From contig JAEWCF010000006.1 of NCBI GenBank assembly GCA_023390775.1, positions 1 to 28,292 on the forward strand: DNA of 28,292 nt. The letters are read 5' to 3'. The translations under genes and the position numbers were made by a program. The stretch is from Bacteroidota bacterium. Its GTDB lineage: Bacteria > Bacteroidota > Bacteroidia > Flavobacteriales > Flavobacteriaceae. A model generated the notes under the pieces. That model saw only the letters and a list, made by a program, of their open reading frames with translations. It did not search any database and was not told the DNA's origin. Shown piece by piece: positions 7,540 through 14,865 of this stretch (the first letter of the stretch is position 1; each line of letters opens with the position of its first letter).

Positions 7540-8547
7540 ATGGAAGAACGCAACAGGACGCTTGGCGAATTCATCATTGAAAAACAGGCGGAGTTCCAAT
7601 ATTCATCGGGTGAACTTTCCCGCATCATCAACTCCATCCGCCTCGCCGCCAAGGTGGTCAATTACAAGGTCAACAAGGCAGGGCTCGTGGACATTACGGG
7701 AGCGGCCGGCGAGCAGAATGTCCAGGGCGAAGACCAGCAAAAACTGGACGTATACGCCAACAACGTTTTCATCAAAACCCTTACAAACCGGGAAATCGTG
7801 TGCGGGATCGCGTCGGAGGAAAACGACGACTTCATCACCGTCGCCGGCAAGGACAACAACCATAACAACAAATACGTCGTGCTGATGGATCCGCTTGACG
7901 GTTCGTCAAACATCGATGTGAACGTTTCGGTAGGGACGATTTTTTCGGTATTTAGGCGGGTAACGCCGATTGGGACGCCTGTCACGCTCGAGGATTTCCT
8001 GCAGCCGGGTACCGCGCAGGTAGCGGCCGGCTATGTAATCTACGGAACATCGACGATGCTGGTCTACACCACGGGCCACGGCGTCAACGGATTTACGCTG
8101 AACCCCGCCATCGGAACGTTTTACCTCTCGCACCCCAACATGAAATTCAAGGAAGATGGGAACATCTATTCGATCAACGAAGGGAATTACGTCCATTTTC
8201 CGCAAGGCGTCAAGGATTATATCAAGTATTGCCAGACCGAAGAAGGGGATCGTCCCTACACCTCGCGGTACATTGGCAGCCTGGTGAGCGACATCCACCG
8301 CAACATGATCAAGGGCGGAATCTATATTTATCCGACGTCCTCAAAGGCTCCAAAAGGAAAATTGCGCTTGCTTTACGAATGCAACCCGATGGCCTTCATC
8401 GCCGAACAGGCGGGCGGCAAGGCCTCCGACGGCTTTGGCCGCATCATGGAGATCCAGCCTACCGAACTCCATCAGCGCGTCCCGTTCTTTTGCGGAAGCC
8501 GCAACATGGTGGTCAAGGCCGAAGAATTCATGGCGCGTTACAGCTAG
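7540..8547 (+). CDS. fbp: Fructose-1,6-bisphosphatase, class I
   Basis: This enzyme hydrolyses fructose 1,6-bisphosphate to fructose 6-phosphate in gluconeogenesis. The 335-residue protein has the metal-binding core DPLDGSSNIDVNVSVGTIF (D117, D120), the earlier acidic ASEENDD loop and a GGKASDGFGRIM segment near the C terminus. Length and motif order are those of class I enzymes. The ATG at 7540 (MEERNRTLGEFI) is used rather than the in-frame TTG at 7516, because family members begin with this TL..F helix. The gene ends one base from the stop codon of the convergent coiled-coil gene, so no room exists for a separate terminator. Confidence 0.96.
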   Translation: MEERNRTLGEFIIEKQAEFQYSSGELSRIINSIRLAAKVVNYKVNKAGLVDITGAAGEQNVQGEDQQKLDVYANNVFIKTLTNREIVCGIASEENDDFITVAGKDNNHNNKYVVLMDPLDGSSNIDVNVSVGTIFSVFRRVTPIGTPVTLEDFLQPGTAQVAAGYVIYGTSTMLVYTTGHGVNGFTLNPAIGTFYLSHPNMKFKEDGNIYSINEGNYVHFPQGVKDYIKYCQTEEGDRPYTSRYIGSLVSDIHRNMIKGGIYIYPTSSKAPKGKLRLLYECNPMAFIAEQAGGKASDGFGRIMEIQPTELHQRVPFFCGSRNMVVKAEEFMARYS

Positions 8548-8548
8548 A

Positions 8549-9046
8549 TCAACGATCGGCGGGCGCAATGGTGGGTGAAGGGGCCGGGAACCGAATCCTA
8601 AGTTCATCGCGCATGGTCTCCAGTTCCTGAAGGCGCTCCTGCTTATCCGAAATTTTTTCCTTGAGCTTCGCGATCTTTCGCTCGTGTGCCTGGAGGTCTT
8701 TTTTCGCGGATTGAGACTTTTTGGCTTGTTTATGCGCTTTCTTGGCCTGTTTCTCGGCGCGGCGGGTGTCGCCGATATCCCCGTCCCTCGCGCGGCGGGC
8801 GCGGTCGCTACTGGCCTCGGCAGCCATGCGGGCATCCCTTTCGGCCTCCATGGAATTGTCCCTGTAAGAATCGAGTTTGTTTTGGGCCTTCAACAGGTCG
8901 GCGTTGAGGCTGGCGATGTCAGCCTTGACCTTGGCGTATTCCTTGTTCAGCCTGACGGTATCGGCTGCGGTTTTGTATCGCTGCGCCGACACTTGGATCG
9001 AAAACATTGCTGCCACAAGTAGGAGCAAAGAGGATTTTATTTTCAT
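8549..9046 (-). CDS. Secreted coiled-coil protein, function unknown
   Basis: The 165-residue product has a signal peptide (MKIKSSLLLLVAAMFSIQVSAQ, cleavage after SAQ). Nearly all of the rest is charged alpha-helical heptad sequence rich in Lys, Arg, Ala and Glu, including runs such as EKQAKKAHKQAKKSQSAKK and IAKLKEKISDKQERLQELE. This points to a long periplasmic coiled coil. The C terminus (APSPTIAPADR) is short and disordered. An ATG two codons earlier (9052) is equally possible. The ORF remains open further upstream, but those codons precede the signal peptide. No known family was recognised. Its promoter box TATCTTTG lies at 9080-9087. Confidence 0.7.
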   Translation of the reverse strand: MKIKSSLLLLVAAMFSIQVSAQRYKTAADTVRLNKEYAKVKADIASLNADLLKAQNKLDSYRDNSMEAERDARMAAEASSDRARRARDGDIGDTRRAEKQAKKAHKQAKKSQSAKKDLQAHERKIAKLKEKISDKQERLQELETMRDELRIRFPAPSPTIAPADR

Positions 9047-9079
9047 AACCATTGGATTTTTGATAATGGGCGACTTTAT

Positions 9080-9087
9080 CAAAGATA
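9080..9087 (-). promoter_or_regulatory. Promoter of the coiled-coil gene, TATCTTTG
   Basis: Exact TAnnTTTG match about 33 bases ahead of the start codon. Its expected -33 region falls inside the terminator hairpin of the upstream TerB-like gene, so the two signals are nested. Confidence 0.6.
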
Positions 9088-9100
9088 CGCCATCCGCAAT

Positions 9101-9132
9101 AAAAAAACCCAAACTCTTTCAAATTTGGGTTT
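9101..9132 (-). terminator. Terminator of the TerB-like gene
   Basis: A perfect 9-bp stem (aaacccaaa at 9105-9113, tttgggttt at 9124-9132) with an A run on the left reads as a U-tailed hairpin on the minus strand, 34 bases past the TerB-like stop codon. Confidence 0.75.
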
Positions 9133-9165
9133 CGCTAATGCTTTTGTGTTCAGGCTTTTGGCCTG

Positions 9166-9597
9166 TTACTTATTCATGTGCGTCATTTCGTAAACGAAGG
9201 TGTCCAGGTCTACCTTTTCTTCGACAAGGGTCAGCGCCTTATCCACGATGTAATTGACGTTGCCCGGTGTAAAACCAAGAGCCAATGCGAATTTGCGCAA
9301 CATTACCTCCTGTTTGTCGCCCAGATGATGATCGACCTGGACGATGCGCGCAAGATCATACAGGCGCTCGAGCCTTTGCGAATAGAGATAGGGCGGATTG
9401 ATGGGGTATTTGAGCGGATTCTCCATGATCTCCTCGTACTCCTCGGCGGAGATCTCGAGCCTTCCGGCAAGCTTCTGCAGAAACGCTTTTTCTACATCCG
9501 AAACGGCTCCGTCGGTCATCGCAACGCGCACCATTGCCGAGAAATGCCCTTTGTTTCGGGTCTTGAATTCACTGTCAAAAAGATCGGAAAATGACAT
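9166..9597 (-). CDS. TerB-like protein
   Basis: The 143-residue, all-helical cytoplasmic protein begins MSFSDLFDSEFKTRNKGHF. Its core, MVRVAMTDGAVSDVEKAFLQKLAGRLEIS, matches the TerB/DjlA-N helical domain: an acidic D-G-x-x-x-x-E-K-x-x-x loop, which may bind metal, followed by paired helices. A second half (YDLARIVQVDHHLGDKQEVMLRKFALALGF) repeats this acidic-loop and helix pattern, as usual for TerB folds. Tellurite resistance should not be inferred: no other ter genes are present, and single TerB-domain proteins are widespread in flavobacteria without known function. It has its own promoter and terminator. Confidence 0.8.
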   Translation of the reverse strand: MSFSDLFDSEFKTRNKGHFSAMVRVAMTDGAVSDVEKAFLQKLAGRLEISAEEYEEIMENPLKYPINPPYLYSQRLERLYDLARIVQVDHHLGDKQEVMLRKFALALGFTPGNVNYIVDKALTLVEEKVDLDTFVYEMTHMNK

Positions 9598-9614
9598 ATT
9601 TGCGGGTTTTTGTG

Positions 9615-9622
9615 CAAAGATA
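9615..9622 (-). promoter_or_regulatory. Promoter of the TerB-like gene, TATCTTTG
   Basis: Exact TAnnTTTG match 17 bases ahead of the ATG at 9597. Confidence 0.65.
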
Positions 9623-9736
9623 ATCCTATATGGGTCATATTAAAAACTTTCCGACAAAAGTTTGGCCTGCGCGCCCCTGTGCATCTTACAAAAATAATTG
9701 TATGTTTACACACCCCGAATCCTACATCTTATCGCC

Positions 9737-10327
9737 ATGCCTGACTTCTGGATCTATTTCAACATCGGCCTCCGGCACGTGCTGGACATCAATGGCTATG
9801 ACCATGTCCTCTTCCTGATCGCGCTTACCGTTCCCTACACCTTTAAGGAATGGCCGCGGATTTTGCTGCTTGTTTCGGTTTTCACCATAGGCCATACGCT
9901 GGCGCTTTTGCTGTCGGTTTTCAATATTGTTACCATGAATGCCGAACTGGTCGAATTCATGATTCCCGTTACAATCCTGATCACGGCCATATTCGGGTTG
10001 CTGACTGCCGGCAAAACGGCAAAATCGGGCAATCCCGCGACGGCGGTTTTCATTACGTTGTTTTTCGGTCTCATACACGGGCTTGGCTTTTCAAACTATT
10101 TCAAGTCGATATTGGCCGGAAATCCGACCGACAAGCTGATTCCCCTGCTCGAATTTGCGCTTGGGATCGAGGCGGCGCAGATCATCGTCGTGATCGTGGT
10201 GTTGCTGCTTGGCTACATCGTTCAGACATTCCTCAGGTTCAACCGCCGCGATTGGGCATTGACGGCCAGCGCTTTCGTGGCGGGCGTCGTTGTCCCCATG
10301 ATCATCGAGAGCGAAATATGGAAATGA
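9737..10327 (+). CDS. HupE/UreJ-like membrane protein
   Basis: The 196-residue integral membrane protein has about six hydrophobic helices. Conserved histidine motifs sit at the helix starts: LRHVLDINGYDHVLFL near the N terminus, FTIGHTLALLL, and FFGLIHGLGFS in the middle. These are the signature of the HupE/UreJ_2 family, whose better-studied relatives carry nickel or cobalt. Metal transport is therefore a reasonable inference, though no hydrogenase, urease or cobalamin gene lies nearby to name the substrate. The ATG at 9737 is used; a TTG would add 13 non-conserved residues. It is the first gene of a tight three-gene unit, with the dCMP deaminase ATG 12 bases past its stop. Confidence 0.85.
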   Translation: MPDFWIYFNIGLRHVLDINGYDHVLFLIALTVPYTFKEWPRILLLVSVFTIGHTLALLLSVFNIVTMNAELVEFMIPVTILITAIFGLLTAGKTAKSGNPATAVFITLFFGLIHGLGFSNYFKSILAGNPTDKLIPLLEFALGIEAAQIIVVIVVLLLGYIVQTFLRFNRRDWALTASAFVAGVVVPMIIESEIWK

Positions 10328-10339
10328 TATAACAATTTG

Positions 10340-10789
10340 ATGGAAGAGGGAAAACTCAATAAATACGATAAGGCGTATCTTAGGATCGCGACCGAATGGG
10401 GCAAACTTTCCTACTGCAAACGCAAAAAGGTGGGCGCGATCATCGTTCGTGACCGGATGATCATTTCGGACGGATACAATGGGACGCCATCGGGATTCGA
10501 GAATTTTTGCGAGGACGATGAAGGCTACACCAAATGGTACGTGCTCCACGCCGAAGCCAATGCCATACTTAAAGTCGCCAGGTCGACCCAAACATGCGAC
10601 GGCGCCACCTTGTACATCACGCTCTCGCCCTGCCGCGAGTGCAGCAAGCTGATCCATCAGGCGGGCATTAAACGCGTGGTCTACCAAAAGGGTTACCGCG
10701 ACATGTCCGGAATCGAATTTTTGCAAAAGGCAGGCGTTGACGTACAATACATTCCGGCGGAAGACGCCGTTTTAGATGAAGAGCACTAA
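10340..10789 (+). CDS. dCMP deaminase (cytidine/deoxycytidylate deaminase family)
   Basis: This zinc enzyme deaminates dCMP to dUMP, supplying thymidylate synthesis. Over 149 residues it has the full zinc site: H70-A-E72-A-N (proton-shuttle Glu) and P97-C98-R-E-C101. The insertion ISDGYNGTPSGFENF just ahead of the HAE motif, with a further stretch before it, is typical of dCMP deaminases rather than cytidine or tRNA deaminases. The ATG at 10340 is used (a TTG lies one codon upstream). It overlaps the next gene by 14 bases (10776-10789), which implies translational coupling to the S41 protease. The pairing is conserved-looking gene packing rather than an obvious functional link. Confidence 0.92.
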   Translation: MEEGKLNKYDKAYLRIATEWGKLSYCKRKKVGAIIVRDRMIISDGYNGTPSGFENFCEDDEGYTKWYVLHAEANAILKVARSTQTCDGATLYITLSPCRECSKLIHQAGIKRVVYQKGYRDMSGIEFLQKAGVDVQYIPAEDAVLDEEH

Positions 10790-12353
10790 GAAATACCTTC
10801 CCGTAATTGTTTTCTCCTGCATCGGGGCAGGAATCATGATTGGCGGCATGCTGAACTTCCCGCAGGATTCGGGGCCCGCCATCGGGATCAGCCGCAACGA
10901 TCACCGGACCAAACTCAATCGGCTGATCGATTTCATCGAAAGTGAATATGTGGACGACGTGAACACCGATTCCATCGTGGACGTGACGGTAGACGATATC
11001 CTGTCGCGCCTTGACCCGCATTCGGTTTACATCCCTTCGTCGGAACAGGGCGAAGTCGCCGAATACATGAAGGGCGATTTTGTGGGCATCGGCGTGAATT
11101 TTTACATGTACAACGACACCGTGGCCGTGATCAAGCCCATTGCCGACGGGCCATCTGAAAAAGCGGGCATCAAGCCGGGCGACCGGATCCTGTATGCGGG
11201 CAATACCAAGCTCTTCGGGCGGAAACTTCCAACCGACAGCCTTTTTTCACAGCTCAAGGGCCGCGAAGGTTCCGAAGTGCAACTTACCGTATACCGCAAA
11301 AGCGACGACAAGACCTACAAGTTCAATGTGACGCGCGCCACGGTGCCCATCAAAAGCGTCGAAGCCGCCGTCATGATCGGGCCCGAGACCGGCTATATCA
11401 AGATCAACCGCTTTGCCGAGACCACGTACGACGAATTCCGCGATGCGCTTTTGAAGCTCAAGGGCCGCGGGGCAAAGGAGCTGGCGATCGATGTCCGCGA
11501 CAATGGCGGGGGCTATATGGAAATGGCCAACGAAATCGCCGACGAACTCCTTCCGAACAAGCAATTGATCGTTTTTACGAAAAACAAGAAGGGCCGAATC
11601 AGCAAGACATTCGCGACCTCGCGCGGGAATTTCCACACCGGGAAGGTTTTTGTGCTGATCAATGAAAATTCGGCTTCGGCGAGCGAGATCCTGGCAGGCG
11701 CCGTGCAGGACAATGACCGCGGGCTGGTTGTGGGAAGGCGATCGTTTGGCAAAGGGCTTGTGCAGCGGGAGATGGATTTTGACGACGGATCGGCGGTCCG
11801 ACTGACGGTTGCCCGGTATTACACACCGAGCGGGCGATCAATTCAAAAAGATTACGCCGAAGGGACCGAGGAATATTTCACCGATTTTGAGAAACGGTTT
11901 GACAGCGGCGAACTTTACAACAAGGACAGCATCAAGATCGCCGATACGTTAAAATTCAAGACCCGGAACGGCCGGATCGTGTATGGCGGAGGCGGGATCG
12001 TTCCCGATGTTTTTGTCCCGCTCGAAGTCGAGCATGGCCAGGAGAGCGTGGGCTATTTGATGCAATCCGGCGCGGTGGGCCATTTTGTCTTCGAGCAAAT
12101 CGATCGCGACCGCGAGTATTTTGAAAAACTTTCATATCCGAAATTCCTGCAGGCCATGGAGGATGATAAATGGGTTTCCGCCTTTAGGCAATACCTTGCC
12201 GACAACGGCCTTTTCCTCAACCTGTCCAAAAACAAGAGCATCGTCAAGCGCTACCTTACCGGTGAATTCGCGCGGCAGCTTTTTGACGACGAGAAGTATT
12301 ATGAGATTGTCCTGAAGGAAGATCCGATGATTAAAGAGGTGTTGAGCAGGTGA
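10776..12353 (+). CDS. S41-family C-terminal processing peptidase (CtpA-like)
   Basis: This periplasmic serine protease with a Ser-Lys dyad has 525 residues. A signal-anchor helix lies at about residues 7-25 (YLPVIVFSCIGAGIMIGGML). It is followed by the N-terminal helical segment with SRLDPHSVYIP, a PDZ domain at about 90-180 (GDFVGIGVNF, then KAGIKPGDRILYAG), and the protease core. The catalytic Ser is S301 in NENSASASEILAG, and the general base is K326 in GRRSFGKGLVQ. The 25-residue spacing equals that known for Prc and D1 processing protease. The ~120-residue C-terminal extension after TPSGRSIQKDY is usual in Bacteroidota members. It begins inside the dCMP deaminase gene, so it is cotranslated with it. 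Likely roles are envelope protein maturation or cell-wall hydrolase turnover; substrates are unknown. Confidence 0.93.
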   Translation: MKSTKKYLPVIVFSCIGAGIMIGGMLNFPQDSGPAIGISRNDHRTKLNRLIDFIESEYVDDVNTDSIVDVTVDDILSRLDPHSVYIPSSEQGEVAEYMKGDFVGIGVNFYMYNDTVAVIKPIADGPSEKAGIKPGDRILYAGNTKLFGRKLPTDSLFSQLKGREGSEVQLTVYRKSDDKTYKFNVTRATVPIKSVEAAVMIGPETGYIKINRFAETTYDEFRDALLKLKGRGAKELAIDVRDNGGGYMEMANEIADELLPNKQLIVFTKNKKGRISKTFATSRGNFHTGKVFVLINENSASASEILAGAVQDNDRGLVVGRRSFGKGLVQREMDFDDGSAVRLTVARYYTPSGRSIQKDYAEGTEEYFTDFEKRFDSGELYNKDSIKIADTLKFKTRNGRIVYGGGGIVPDVFVPLEVEHGQESVGYLMQSGAVGHFVFEQIDRDREYFEKLSYPKFLQAMEDDKWVSAFRQYLADNGLFLNLSKNKSIVKRYLTGEFARQLFDDEKYYEIVLKEDPMIKEVLSR

Positions 12354-12356
12354 TTG

Positions 12357-12409
12357 GTAATTTGAAAATCTGAAAATTTGAAAATTTGAAGATTTGAAAA
12401 TTTGAAAAT
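12357..12409. repeat. Period-8 degenerate repeat (ttgaaaat)n
   Basis: About six imperfect head-to-tail units of ttgaaaat/tgaaaatt start just past the protease stop codon and lead into the inverted copy of the core repeat. No gene or clear terminator was seen in 12354-12531. Further right it holds ataactcataacccataactc-type repeats. Confidence 0.7.
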
Positions 12410-12475
12410 GAGGAAATGAGGACCCGAGCCAGAAGGGCGAACGGAACGGAGCGATAGCGCAGTTAAATGAGGAAA
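12392..12475 (+). repeat. GC-rich core repeat, inverted copy of 6914-6985
   Basis: The block gaggacccgagccagaaggg (12419-12438) through gatagcgcagttaaatgagg (12453-12472) is the reverse complement of 6914-6975 with only scattered differences, for example ccagaaggg versus the complement of cccttcggg. The two copies point at each other around a 5.4-kb segment. Confidence 0.8.
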
Positions 12476-12531
12476 TTGACTTATTAAGAGGCCATACTAA
12501 TAACTCATAACCCATAACTCAAATCATAACC

Positions 12532-13140
12532 TTATAATGACACCTTGTCGTGGCTCATCGCATGCCCGCCGTCGTTCCAAAGCGTGAGGATATCGGTGGC
12601 AACGGAAGCCCCGCTACCCGCCGCAATGGCCAGTTGGCTTCTCCAGCCGGCGAGGTTTCCGGCGACGTAAATGCCGTCGGCGACCTTGTGGTCCTCGTTG
12701 GCAAGTTGGATTCGGTTCTTGTCGGGGTTTGATTTGTCGTGCGGAATCACGTACTGCATCAGCCCCTCGATCATGAATGTGTTGGCATAACCGACCGCGA
12801 TGACCAGTAGTTTGGCTTTATAAGTGGATTTGTTCGTGGTAATAGTGAAATTACCGTCAACCCCCTCAACTTTAAGGACCTTTTCGTTGGGAATCTGCAC
12901 CACGTGGGGGTAGAGGTTCCGCAGATTCTCGACACTTTCGGCCAAAAGTTCGGCACCGGTCTTGCCCGGCGGGATACCGTAAGCATTGTTGAAAAGGGCA
13001 TTTTGGAGTGAGGAACCTTTTTGGTGCGTAAGGATGGCGATCCGTTTATCGGCAACAAAGGGTTTTTTGACCGCCGAACCCAGTACCAGCGCACAGGAAA
13101 TCCCCGCTACGCCGCCGCCCACGATGAGCACATCGTACAT
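12532..13140 (-). CDS. Compact FAD-dependent oxidoreductase (thioredoxin-reductase-like, lacking the NAD(P)H domain)
   Basis: The 202-residue protein starts with a Rossmann FAD-binding motif (VLIVGGGVAGISCAL). Near the C terminus is the second FAD motif of the thioredoxin reductase family, ADGIYVAGNLAGW...LAIAAGSGASVATDIL. The NAD(P)H-binding domain that normally sits between the two halves, and its CxxC redox pair, are both missing, which explains a length of 202 instead of about 310. It is not obviously broken, because the reading frame is intact and the halves join smoothly. It may take electrons from a partner or bind flavin for another purpose. Its ATG overlaps the stop codon of the upstream 66-residue membrane protein (TAATG), so the two are translationally coupled. 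Confidence 0.85.
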   Translation of the reverse strand: MYDVLIVGGGVAGISCALVLGSAVKKPFVADKRIAILTHQKGSSLQNALFNNAYGIPPGKTGAELLAESVENLRNLYPHVVQIPNEKVLKVEGVDGNFTITTNKSTYKAKLLVIAVGYANTFMIEGLMQYVIPHDKSNPDKNRIQLANEDHKVADGIYVAGNLAGWRSQLAIAAGSGASVATDILTLWNDGGHAMSHDKVSL

Positions 13141-13340
13141 TACTTATCGTTTAATTTTTCCTCCAGCAATTTTGACATCCGGAAAATGAGGAGGATGAAG
13201 ACTGCACAAAAGGAGGCCGCGATCCCAATGAGGGCAACGAGGCTTTCCCCTTCAAACAGGTTCTCGAAATCCAGGAGGGTGATGTTGAAGATGATCAGGC
13301 CCAGGGCAAGCGCGACCAATATGTAAGTGAATAGTTTCAT
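13140..13340 (-). CDS. Small two-helix membrane protein, function unknown
   Basis: The 66-residue product has two hydrophobic segments (MKLFTYILVALALGLIIFNI and VALIGIAASFCAVFILLIF) separated by an acidic loop (LLDFENLFEGES), and a charged tail (RMSKLLEEKLNDK). The ATG at 13340 is chosen over an in-frame extension to 13370. It follows the MarC gene after 38 bases and overlaps the FAD oxidoreductase start by one base. Context suggests a membrane partner or anchor for that enzyme, which is inference. No family was recognised. Confidence 0.7.
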   Translation of the reverse strand: MKLFTYILVALALGLIIFNITLLDFENLFEGESLVALIGIAASFCAVFILLIFRMSKLLEEKLNDK

Positions 13341-13378
13341 TACCGCAAATTCAGCAGGTAAAAGTAGCAAAATAGCCC

Positions 13379-13954
13379 CTAGGCAAAGAGTGCTTTAACA
13401 TTCGCCACAAATAATTTAACAGCGATGGCCAACAGTACGACACCAAAGGCTTTGCGAATGATTCCGAGGCCATTTTTACCCAGCAGCCGCTCGATCCTGT
13501 GGGAAGATTTGAGTACCGCATAAACCAGGATGATATTGAGCACGATGGCGATGATGATGTTGATGGCCTGGTACTGCGCGCGAAGCGAAAGCAGCGTGGT
13601 CATCGTTCCGGCGCCGGCAATAAGCGGAAACGCGATGGGCACGATTGACGCCGTCGAGGCTTCCTCATCGCGGTAAATCCGGATGCCGAGAATCATTTCA
13701 AGCGCCAGGAAAAACAGGACGAACGATCCCGCAACCGCAAACGAATTGACGTCTATTCCGATCAGGTTCAGGATTTCCTCTCCGACGAACAGAAAAACGA
13801 TCATGATCAGGCAGGCTACGAGCGAAGCCTTTTCGGATTCGATTTTTCCATGGCGGTTGCGGAGGTCCACAATGATCGGGATCGTGCCCACAATGTCAAT
13901 CACGGCGAATAGCACCATCGCGACGGTAATCATTTCCCTGAAGTCGAAGTTCAT
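13379..13954 (-). CDS. MarC-family integral membrane protein
   Basis: The 191-residue protein has six hydrophobic helices. Family-typical segments are FAVIDIVGTIPII in helix 1, the central IVPIAFPLIAGAGTMTTLLSL (the P-L-x-x-G-P/A-G motif) and the final FGVVLLAIAVKLF. MarC/UPF0056 proteins are inner-membrane proteins of unresolved function; the early link to multiple antibiotic resistance was not supported later. It is the first gene of a three-gene minus-strand unit (marC-like, 66-aa protein, FAD oxidoreductase) with a good promoter at 13968-13975. Confidence 0.92.
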   Translation of the reverse strand: MNFDFREMITVAMVLFAVIDIVGTIPIIVDLRNRHGKIESEKASLVACLIMIVFLFVGEEILNLIGIDVNSFAVAGSFVLFFLALEMILGIRIYRDEEASTASIVPIAFPLIAGAGTMTTLLSLRAQYQAINIIIAIVLNIILVYAVLKSSHRIERLLGKNGLGIIRKAFGVVLLAIAVKLFVANVKALFA

Positions 13955-13967
13955 GTGAATGTTTTTG

Positions 13968-13975
13968 CAAAGGTA
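13968..13975 (-). promoter_or_regulatory. Promoter of the marC-like unit, TACCTTTG
   Basis: Exact TAnnTTTG match, 13 bases ahead of the ATG at 13954. Confidence 0.65.
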
Positions 13976-14290
13976 ATTTATAGCTGTCAGCTTTCAGCTT
14001 TCAGCGGTCAGTTTGATTGGCGCAATAGTTTAACTAAGTGCGTTCAATCCATGTCCTTTTGGTTTTGAGTTGTGGGCAATGGGTTATGGGATACCTTAAT
14101 GTGAACCGTTGAACCGTCAATCGTGAACCGTCAACCGTGAACCGTCAACTGTTCAGTGCCCCTGTGCCCCCAAGTCCCTTTTGGTTTTGAGTTTTGGGCA
14201 ATGGGTTATGGGTTACCTTAACTGTGAACCGAGACTGTCAACCGTTAACTGTCAACTATCAACACTTCGTGTCCCCGTTCCCCTGTCCAT

Positions 14291-14370
14291 ACAATTCTGC
14301 GGTTAAACCACATTCCCCGTATCTGCGAAGTTGCGAAATTGTGGGCGGAGGGTGGGGGAAAAATATGTGG
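14291..14370 (+). repeat. G-rich repeat element, copy 1
   Basis: The order is acaattctgcggttaaacc, a spacer, atctgcgaagttgcgaaat, then the G run GGGcGGaGGGtGGGGG (14343-14358) and aaaaatatg. Copy 2 starts exactly 226 bp further on, and a third copy lies inverted at 27884-27949. Confidence 0.8.
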
Positions 14371-14516
14371 TAAGAAGTTGTCAGTTATCAGGGGTCAGTT
14401 TGATTGGAGTAACAGTGGAAGTGAGTGCTTTTATTTTAAAAGGTCAACCCTTGACTCCCAATTTTCTGTGCTCCCGTGCCCCCGCGTCTCTGTGCCCCGT
14501 GCCCCTTCAGTACTCT

Positions 14517-14596
14517 ACAATTCGACGGTTAAACCGCATCTCCCGGATCCGCGAGGTCGCGACATTGTGGGCGGAGGGTGGGGGAAAAATATGTCG
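14517..14596 (+). repeat. G-rich repeat element, copy 2
   Basis: Same order as copy 1: acaattcgacggttaaaccg, spacer, cgcgaggtcgcgacat, G run at 14569-14584 and aaaaatatg. Differences are spread through the unit, while the G run is unchanged. Confidence 0.8.
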
Positions 14597-14830
14597 GAAG
14601 AAGCTATTAGCTCCCAGCCTTCAGCTATCAGCTTAATTAGAGCAACATTAGAACGGAATGCTTTCAATTGTGTTCGGGCGTCGTAATGTGGAACTTTAAA
14701 ACTTGCAACTTTATAATAGTCCTCAATCATCGGAGAAACTTCAGGCAATTTCATCTTTCGACTTTCGACTTTTGACATTCGTCGTTTGTCATTCGACATT
14801 TGTCAATGTGTTAATTGGTACATTTCCACA

Positions 14831-14860
14831 TTGAATAATTATCACATTGAACTACTTTTG
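14831..14860 (+). promoter_or_regulatory. Promoter of the DUF3109 gene, TTG-N19-TACTTTTG
   Basis: A -33 TTG (14831-14833) and -7 TACTTTTG (14853-14860) sit at the ideal 19-bp spacing. The ATG follows only five bases later, so transcription should begin at or next to the start codon. Confidence 0.75.
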
Positions 14861-14865
14861 CGCAC

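Larger units (their letters stand above)
13978..14806. repeat. Nested, diverged repeat region without genes
   Basis: This ~0.83-kb stretch is built almost wholly from repeats. Period-7 cagcttt-type runs sit at 13982-14010, 14378-14402 and 14606-14635. Each is followed by a related ~40-bp block (gattggcgcaatag, gattggagtaacag, aattagagcaacat). Two copies of a block containing ggttttgagttgtgggcaat lie at 14055-14098 and 14177-14220. Period-8 gaaccgtc runs lie at 14101-14153, and gtgcccc-rich runs at 14155-14175, 14268-14288 and 14468-14510. Two copies of a G-rich element are at 14291 and 14517. The short open frames inside (for example 14331-14686) follow the repeats and are not protein-like. 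Confidence 0.75.

Noticed and set aside
9166..9597. Tellurite-resistance operon
   Set aside because: Only a single TerB-like domain protein is present; terA, C, D, E or Z are absent, so resistance is not supported.
14331..14686. Overlapping open frames of about 100-115 codons in the repeat region
   Set aside because: They run across duplicated G-rich and C-rich repeats, with compositions set by the repeats and no promoter or family signature.
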